A DNA stretch of 64,000 nt from Nephrocerus scutellatus (Eukaryota; Arthropoda; Insecta; Diptera; Pipunculidae): NCBI GenBank assembly GCA_947095585.1, contig OX352763.1, positions 110,029,908-110,093,907 on the forward strand, given 5' to 3'. This document shows, piece by piece, positions 56,680 to 64,000 of the stretch. The position numbers were made by a program, and so were the translations under genes. The notes beneath the pieces were generated by a model. That model was not told the DNA's origin. It ran no database searches and saw only the letters and a program-made list of their open reading frames with translations. Position 1 is the stretch's first letter. Each line of letters starts with the position of its first letter.

Positions 56680-57475
56680 TAAAGGGGTTTCCTGGGGGGT
56701 CCTTTGGTGGGTCTAAAGAATGGTCTTGGGGTAGTCTTGAGGGAGTCTTTAGGTGGTCTTTATGGGGTCTTAGGAGGGTCTTGATGAGGGACGTGAGCGG
56801 GTTTTGAGAGGGACTTGAGTGGAGTCTTGAGGAGGTCTTGAGGGGCTCTTAAGACGGTTTTAAGGAATTTTTGAGGTGGTCTTGAGGGTGTCTCCAGAGG
56901 GTTTTGAAAGAATCGTTAGTATGGTCTTGAGGTGGTCTTGAGGGGGCTTTAAGAGGGTCTTGAGTGGGTTCTTGAAAGTGTTTTGAGGGGCTTTTAAGGG
57001 AATCTTGAGAAGTATGTGAGAGGGGTCTAGAGAGGGTTTCGGGATTCTTGAGGGATTCTTAGGTTGGTTAGGTTAGGTAAAGGAAGTATTGATATGTGGT
57101 TTTGAACGAGGTTTTGAGGTGGGTTTGAGCAGCGTTTTGGGAGTTGTTTCTAGGGGTTCTTAGATGAGGTCTTGAATGGAGTCTTGATAGGGACTTGAGG
57201 TGGCTTAAAGTTATGAGGGTTTCGGGGAGTTTTGCGAGTGGTCTTTGGGATTTTAAGAGAATTTTGTTTGTGGTCTTCAGAGGGTCTTAAATGGGTCTTG
57301 ATGGAGTATTAAGGTGGTCTTGAAGGAATTTTAAGGTGGTCTTGAGAGGGGTTCTGAGGAAGTTTTGAGAGGGATCTTGGGAGTTTTGAGTAGGTCTTCA
57401 AAGGGGTCTTGAAGCAGTCTTAAGTTAGTATTTAGGGAGACCTCAGTGGGTCCTTAAGATGGTATTGAGGGAAAG
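56680..57475 (+). repeat. GGTCTTGAG minisatellite, right block
   Basis: Continuation of the 55545-56150 repeat with some 60 degenerate units. A short GGTTGGTTAGGTTAGG at about 57063 is reminiscent of the (CCTAA)n LINE tails on the opposite strand. Confidence 0.85.
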
Positions 57476-57829
57476 AGATAGCCTTCGTATGTGATATCCT
57501 ATCAGAATAGAATTAACAATCCGGTTTCAAATTTTTCACAAAACTGAGTCGTTAGTCCCGTCCTGAATGGTTTTAAAAAGTTAAAAGTAATGTTCGCATC
57601 GGGTTGTACCGTAAATGACTTCTAGTTTCTTTAGTTAGATAGTCTCCTTTTTACAACTGTCTTGAAACAACAACAGCTGGTCGCTATTATTTCGCGATAG
57701 CAACGTGGATGCCGCAGATGATGATCATCATCCTTATTGATATAAATAGAGGATTAAGTCGGTCAAACAAAGGAAGAAGAATGGCATGACTCAGGCTGTA
57801 AAGAGACTTCTATGATTAGCGAGGTATGC

Positions 57830-59270
57830 TTTTGGTTTTACAAAGCAAACCCTAAAGAGGAAACCCGAATGAATTTCAAACAAGCCAGAAATGGTTGCAA
57901 TGCCGACCTTTGGCGACTCAAATACACCTACGACCTAAAATTGAGACAAAAAAATACTACAATGTCCCAAAGGTATTAAAAAATTTTGGTAAAATCATTC
58001 GGTGGAAGAATCAAAAACACAGACTCGACGTCGATTCCAACACTCATTTATTATGAGGTTCGAGTTGTCAGCACTAAGGATAAGGCCAAATTAGTTTACT
58101 GCACATTTTGCAGCTAGCTTCACGCTTTCAGATTGTGCATTGCTATTGCTTTTACCTCTGTGTATTGAACACTCTATTTACATTCGTACTCGTGTAGTGG
58201 CTAAAGTTTTAAACGATCTCAACATTCACAAATCCGCTGTGCCACATGGTATTTCCCCATTAGTTCTGAAGAAGTGTTCTTCCAAGCTTCCAAGAAGTTG
58301 GAAAACAGCAGTTGTCCCGCCCATACCCAAAAAAGGCAAGCCGTCGTATCCTTCCTTGTACCGACCCATAGCACATACATCCATTCTTTCCTAATTCAAT
58401 CTCTAGCTCATAACATATCTTGAAACTAACGAAATCCTTAGTGACCGGCAGAATGGATTTCGTGGGCAACGTTCTACTGTTGATTTGATGGATGGATGGA
58501 TGGTGAAACCAATCTTTGCACCAATATGGTGAAAGCAAAGCTCTTTCTCTCGATATTTTCAAGGAATTTGACATCAAGCTCTTTTGTCCAAAATGCAGGC
58601 GCTTAAAAAGTCGATGAATAGCTGCTTCATTGGCTTAGAAGCTATCCTTTTAACCGCTCAATTCAAGTTGTCTTAGATGGTTTTAAGTCTAAAACATATC
58701 ACATGAATATTGGCGTTCCCCAGGGCTCTGTCTTGTCCCCGACACTCTTTCTCATTTTTATTACTGATCTCTTTTTCATTTCTTCTAATCCAATTCATTC
58801 TTTCGCTGACGATATTACTCTCAGCTGTAGGGAAGATAATAGAGTATTTTATTTTAAATCAAATGTCATTATCCAAGAACTTGCATCGAGAAAACTGAAA
58901 AACTCGCGATTCTCGGTATGTGCGTTAACGACAAGCTTCATCGGACATATCCAACGTCACAAAAAGTGCAGTTGCATGCCACCTCTTCTTGAATTCAACC
59001 TCAACACTCGTGGTGCTCAGTTTATCCTCAAGCCCATCTTTGGACGTACAGTAAAGTTCAGGGATTCGTTCTTCAGCCGAACAACACGTATATGGAATGC
59101 TATGCCAAGTTCTGTCCTTCCACATCACTATGATCCACAGGCATTCAAAACACAAGCTCATAGACATTTCCTCTTTTCTCCTCCTTTTCCTTAATGCCCA
59201 CGTTGTGCCAAGCATATAACCGAGCATTATAATGGTGAGAACCCCCTTACGCGAGCGCAAATTATATATA
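57830..59270 (+). mobile_element. CR1/L2-like LINE (family D), decayed
   Basis: The plus strand shows a pre-RT segment (NFKQARNGCNADLWRLKY), the RT start (VLNDLNIHKSAVPHGISPLV, PPIPKKGKPSYP), domain 4 (MNIGVPQGSVLSPTLFLIFI) with the active site FADDITL, and the C-terminal segment SRTTRIWNAMPSSVLPHHYD with AFKTQAHRHFLFSPPFP and stop. The longest open piece is 58703-59194. The 3' text GTGCCAAGCATATAACCGAG follows. Several frameshifts. Confidence 0.85.
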
Positions 59271-59510
59271 TGTAAAAAAAACTAAAATACGGATAGATAT
59301 TTTTTACGTTCTAGTGTTATTGCAACTTTTTTATTTGCCTTAAAATTACTTTAGATAAACCAAATTTGTATGCTCGTACTACGCATGCTATCTAAAAATG
59401 AACGAACAAAAGACTTAAGAAAGAAACTTTGATTTTGCGTTTAGCTCTTGAACAGCTGGTCAAACATTAAAAATTTTAATAGAAATTAAAAGTGAATTTT
59501 CAATTCTTTT

Positions 59511-59516
59511 TTTATT
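59511..59516 (-). terminator. Poly(A) signal AATAAA of the GNAT-like gene
   Basis: AATAAA on the minus strand lies about 34 nt past the stop codon of the gene ending at 59550. The position is plausible for a short 3' untranslated region. Confidence 0.55.
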
Positions 59517-59549
59517 AAAAATTTGCTTAAGTTTTGAATACTTTTCGCT

Positions 59550-60339
59550 TTACATATCATACCACGGCACAATTGGTTCTACTCGTTGACCATAAAGCAC
59601 CGCACCAAGTTCTCCCGAATAAGTCATCACAAGAAACGGATGGGTATTATCCACTTTGTATGTTGAGTATAGGATGCATAATAATTTCTGAAATCCAGCT
59701 GCTTCCGCTTGCTTCTGTTCGACAGCTGTTAATGCAATAAACGTCACAGCGGACATTTTCATGTTTCGCGCTACATCAATAATCGAATGGAAAAGTTTTG
59801 GAATCCAATTATCTGAACTCACCGAAGAATCCTCTTCGGCAAGAACACATAACTCAAAAAGATGCATACTATCAACTATTGCATCTGCTGAGTTGGCATT
59901 CTGCTGTCGATAGTCGGTAATCATTTTCCGATACAAATCCAAAAGAAGATTCAACTTGGGACTGTCCGAAACCAAACGAATTTGTATCCTAAAATATTAG
60001 CGCTTTGCTAATTTACTCCAATATTTATGTAAACAATCCGTCCAACCCTTACCAGGACTTCATTTCGATGGTCATCATTTTCATCATTGCCACTCCTATA
60101 ATTCGATCTGTATCATCATCGATTATTACCAAAGAGCATTGATCGAGCAAAATGTGATCGAGTAAGCGAAAGTATTCAGTTGGAAAACTTTCATCCTCTT
60201 GATATTTGATCACATCGTGCAGTGGACTGTTCCCAATGTAATTCTCCAACATGAATGTTTTCGCTTTGTCATAGAAGTGCGGTTTGATGTCGCTGATGAG
60301 GTAATTTTCCGTTCGATCCCAAATGATTGGCTCAAGCAT
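59550..60339 (-). CDS. Divergent GNAT / arylalkylamine N-acetyltransferase-like protein, 241 aa
   Basis: Two exons: 60339-60053 (residues 1-95 and two bases of codon 96) and 59988-59550, with a 64-bp intron (donor CCTG|GTAAGG, acceptor ATTTTAG|GATAC). The join gives MKSW-IQIRLVSD in frame, 726 nt in all. The layout fits insect AANAT-like acetyltransferases: LVIIDDDTDRIIGVAMM (about 70-86) as the central strands, SMHLFELCVLAEE (136-148) as the motif-A strand, a helix DVARNMKMSAV (167-176) and EAAGFQKL (191-198) before the last strands. The family acetylates amines with acetyl-CoA in the cytosol. The usual acetyl-CoA loop (Q/RxxGxG/A) is replaced by DNWIPKLFHS, so the enzyme may be atypical or inactive. 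No neighbouring gene is linked. Family assignment is by pattern, not search. Confidence 0.78.
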
Positions 60340-60344
60340 TTTAA

Positions 60345-61605
60345 CTCAATTTTATATAAGAAATGTTGATTTTTGAAAAAGGAAATATTTTTCTAAATTG
60401 TTTTTGACTCGGTCTACTTTACTACTACGTTTTGAGCGAAATATATTTTAGCTCTGGGTGTTTTTTTTATCAATCAATCAATAATTGGCTATAAAACTAC
60501 CACAGACATTACTTTAAATTTCACCAGCTCTAATGTTAATGTGCAATCGCTCGCTCACAGGTGTGCGGTTGTGAAGATGTGTTATGCATTTAAATCGATT
60601 GTTTAACCAAATGCTAATTACCACACTAACCGATCGCGCACTACCATCGAATGCGAATTGGTTTTTCGCATGACGGATACGGATTTTTTGCTAAAAACTT
60701 TCTTTTTATTGAAATTTTATCACTTTGGGAATTTAAAAACTGAAAGTGCCAATAGTGGTCAGTGAAATATTAATTATTAAATTAAAAACCGAAATTAGTC
60801 AGTCAAGTCAGTTCAAGATACGGGGTTGTCACAAAATTCAATTAATTTTGGTGTATTCTCCTTAAAATTTAAAGCATTCCGGTAACTTCCGTACCTTAAT
60901 TGAAGAGTCGCTCATGGACATACTTTTTATAGGTCTATCCCGCATTCAATTTTTAAATAATTTAATTTCAAATTTCGTATATGGAGAGCGAAGAAGACAT
61001 AATATAAAACCCGAATAACTTTCATATTAATCACCCTTTTTTTATTTACTTTTAAGTAACAAACTATAATTAATAAATGTGGCTGTAGCCCATTATATAA
61101 ATAAACGGGGCCCTAGGTTGTATTATTCAACTTAATATCAATTGTATTACAATTAAAATATTTCTCAATTTAATTTTAAAAGTGTTGCTACCATAATTGA
61201 TTGTGTCCCTGTTAAAACGTCCCATTGTGGTTTGTGTCTCTTTTAAAAGCTCCTATTATGGCTTTATGATTTGTGTCTCTGTTAAAATTTACAGCTTATA
61301 ACCACTTTCTGCGTCAGGGACACAGCCAATTAGTATATAGAGTATGGATTTTTTCATTAACTTCTAGCTGACATCGGGCGAATTGCTACCCTCAAACATG
61401 AACCACCTCCTTCCTGTTACCATCGTAAAATTTGTTTGTAAAATGTGGCTGATATAAAGAACTTACATTTGTCACTCGTCATGGAGGGGGAAGATGTGCT
61501 ATAGCTTATAACCTTCAGCCACCTGCCAATAATATGCATCACAAATTTCATAAAAATCAATTGGAAAATGTGAGTTTCCATAAATAACAAGCATTTTTAT
61601 TTATA
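60345..61605. other. Upstream region of GNAT-like gene; no gene recognised
   Basis: AT-rich. TATATAAAATTGAG lies only about 14 nt before the ATG on the minus strand, too close to serve as TATA box for that start unless the leader is absent. No transposon protein is visible. The dispersed text at 61180-61300 (GTGTCTCTGTTAAAA repeats twice) is a short local duplication. Confidence 0.45.
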
Positions 61606-61609
61606 TCAT

Positions 61610-63112
61610 TATCATCATATTTGGCTATACAACCAGGGTCCGGTCCTGGCCTCCCGCAAAAAGTATCTCCACCGGTCCCGATTTTGAGCCGATGTCATCC
61701 AGTTTTGCATCACTAAACTCTGTGCATACTGGTCTACGCCATCCTTTCAGCGTAGGCTTGGCCGGCCTCGGTGCCAAGTTCCACACCGCAAAGTACTTTC
61801 CAGGATCCTCTTTGCTCATGCGAGCTAGGTGTCCTGCTCACCGGAGCCTACCGAGCTTAATTCTCTTCACGATGTTGACATCTCGTCATTGTAGAGTCTC
61901 CGTAATCGTCCATCCTCACATACAGGACCAACAATTATCCGTAAGTCTTTTCTCTCGAACGTGGCTAAGAGGTCAGAATGTTTTTTGCTAAGCACCCAGG
62001 TCTCGGATCCATATGTAAATACTGGTATGACCATTGTCTTATATACCTGCAGCTTGGATGTTATGGTTAAGTTCCTGGAATTGAGGAGTCTTGACAGACT
62101 TAAAGTAGGCTTTGTTGGCTTTAAGCAACCGTGCACGTATTTCTGGTTCCATGCTGTTATCGGCTTCTACAGTTGATCTGAGATAGTTAAAGGATTGCAC
62201 TGCTTCAAATTCGCGCTCCGCTATTTTAAATGCGGACCAATGTTAAATCTTCTGCTCGCAGACGTAGTCACCATGTACTTTGTTTTGATGTCATTTATTT
62301 GCAGCCCCAGATTTCGTACTGCCCGCTCGATCTGGATAAAAGCTTCCTGTACAGCTCTTGGGTTTATACCAACGATGTCAATTTCGTCTACGTAAGCCAG
62401 TATCTGAATGGACTTATAGATGATTGCTCCTCTCGCCGTTACGTTAGAGTCTCAGATCACTTTCTCCAACGCCAGTTTGAAGAGGACGCAGGCCAGTCCA
62501 TCCTCGTGTCGAAGCCTGTTATAGATATTGAATGGACATGATATTTTACTTGGCTTATAACATTGGTCGCATGGTCAACCTACATAGTCGTGTCAGTTTA
62601 TTTGGGATGCTGAATTCTCTCATGGCTTTATAAAATTATACTCTGGCTATGATATCATAGGCGGCTTTAAAGTCTATAAAAAGATGGTGTAGTGGGTTTT
62701 GAAACTCTAGATATATTTCTATCACCTGTCTAAGGGTGTAAATCTTATGCTTATATGCCTGGGATGAACCCACACTGGTATGGAGCAATGATAACTTTAG
62801 CGCATGGGGCTATCCTGTCTTAAAGGATAGTGAAGAAAATCTTATACGCGGTACTCAACAACGTTTTACCACTATAATTGCTGCAGGTTGTGAAATCTCC
62901 TTTCTTATGTATGGGGCACAGGATGCCTCTTCGGCAGTCTTCTGGCATCGCTCTTCCTTCCATACTTGCACTATTAGTTCATGAATTGCTTGGTGTATCG
63001 CGGGACCTTCTGTTTTAATCAGCTCCGCTGGGATACCATCTGATCGCGGGGCTCAATTTTTTTGAGCCGTTTTTTCGCCCTGCTAACTTCATCTATGCTT
63101 GGTGTCGGCAGC
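61610..63112 (-). mobile_element. RTE-like LINE, RT to 3' end (family A)
   Basis: The minus strand matches 44297-45700: 3' tail at 61610 (ATGATGATAATG), C-terminal part (TITSKLQVYKTMVIPVFTYG, GSETWVLSKKHSDLLATFER at 62136-61867), region of the active site near 62395 (here AYVDEIDIV, catalytic Asp lost) and RT N-terminus up to about 63110. It ends where the next LINE begins. Confidence 0.87.
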
Positions 63113-63114
63113 AT

Positions 63115-64000
63115 TATTGTTGTTATTGTTGGTGGGCTGTAAAGGCTTGTGCACTGCGATCTTGAGGTCTATTGTGCATCCCAGACTATTTACCACATTA
63201 TATGGTTCCTCAGTTCCTTTGTAATCGCCACCACATCCGCTAATTCGATTGGTTTGGCATTTAGCCAGAGAACTGTCTGAGCCTTGAAATGTTTTATTCT
63301 TTTCCAGGTGAGGGCTGCACATATGAAGAGTATGAAGAGATCCGATTGGGAGTTGCCCATTTTCGAGAGATGGCCGCGGAATTGGCCGTGTCCTGTCAAG
63401 TACCAGGTTAGTGTAATTAGCGTATGGCGGTCCAGTTTGAGGGCCCTGTACATGTGACTGACAAGCTTTTTGGCTTGTCTCATCCCTGTCGATGACACCC
63501 ATTCCACTTTGATGGCATCATTCATCATTCTCTAACTCTGTTTTTGATATGGCTTTTCGAATAGGCAATAATGGGCTCGGTGCCAGTGAAGGCTCCTTCT
63601 GCTCCTTCTCTTGCATAGAGATCTGCTGCCTCGTTTCCTGACATGCCTGATATGAACAAGCTGAGAGACCACATTATAGTGATTTTGTTGGTTTTGGCCT
63701 GTTCTTTTAAGTGGCAGAAACAGCTTCACGTTGTTTTGAAATAAAAGACTGGTGCTGGTAGTGCTGCTTGACTATCTGCGATCACATAGATCTCGGTTCT
63801 TCTGTACCTTCTTTTGATACATTCTAATGCGCAGGCTTCTATTGCTATGGTTTTCGCCTAAAATACTGTTGGAGATCTGCCTAGGGATATTCGCATTTTG
63901 ATTCTAGTTCCGAAAACCCCTGCTCCGGTTCCTGTATTTGTTTTTGATCCATATGTGTACCAGATGGATGCATGATGTGGAAGGTTACTTATAATGTTTT
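63115..64000 (-). mobile_element. LOA/R1-type LINE 3' part, runs off window
   Basis: The minus strand encodes the RNase H end and tail (AIKVEWVSSTGMRQAKKLVS, then LTWYLTGHGQFRGHLSKMGN at 63528-63190, then LTWKRIKHFKAQTVLW). Upstream, RNase H remnants continue to the window edge and parallel 38.9-39.4 kb (for example TACCAGATGGATGCATGATG is shared). It is the same family as 38870-40860. Confidence 0.75.

Noticed and set aside
5720..57475. CRISPR-like array among the many tandem repeats
   Set aside because: Repeat units are degenerate without constant-length unique spacers and the context is eukaryotic transposon DNA.

Overview
This window reads as nuclear DNA of an insect, most likely a fly (Diptera). 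It is AT-rich and gene-poor, and its two supported genes are split by GT-AG introns. Three of those introns are only 54-64 bp, as is usual in flies. Most of the remaining sequence is decayed transposons: at least five groups of non-LTR retrotransposon, Helitrons and a tRNA-headed SINE. Nothing prokaryotic is visible. I cannot name the species.

The main gene is on the minus strand. It runs from an ATG at 38119 to a TGA at 20649 and I reconstructed it by hand as eight coding exons (38119-38048, 37950-37801, 37746-35605, 30067-29938, 29829-29699, 27131-25388, 25324-25107, 22868-20649). Every splice site is GT-AG, all reading frames match across junctions, and the total of 6807 nt gives 2268 residues plus stop. 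The product has a signal peptide, an N-terminal EAR/beta-propeller-like region, a long array of degenerate 'LNG' modules and a second propeller-like region at the C-terminus. My best guess at identity is the dipteran eggshell/Torso-pathway family fs(1)Nasrat / fs(1)M3 (Polehole). This rests on size, secretion and repeat architecture from memory, not on a search.

The second gene (60339-59550, minus, two exons, 241 aa) looks like a divergent GNAT / arylalkylamine N-acetyltransferase-like protein. It has a consensus poly(A) signal just after the stop.

Layout: 0-20 kb is repeats (LOA-like LINE debris, a tandemly repeated reverse-transcriptase fragment, a Helitron containing a GGGTCTTTTG minisatellite, 80-150 bp satellite-like arrays, a SINE). 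20.6-38.1 kb is the large gene, whose three long introns hold LINE insertions, all antisense to the gene. 38.7-59.3 kb is again mostly nested transposons, including a mini-Helitron and a SINE inside one RTE-like LINE and a second minisatellite block. 59.5-60.3 kb is the GNAT-like gene, and 61.6-64 kb is two more LINEs, the last running off the window end. Several insertions can be dated relative to each other because target-site duplications or empty sites are visible.
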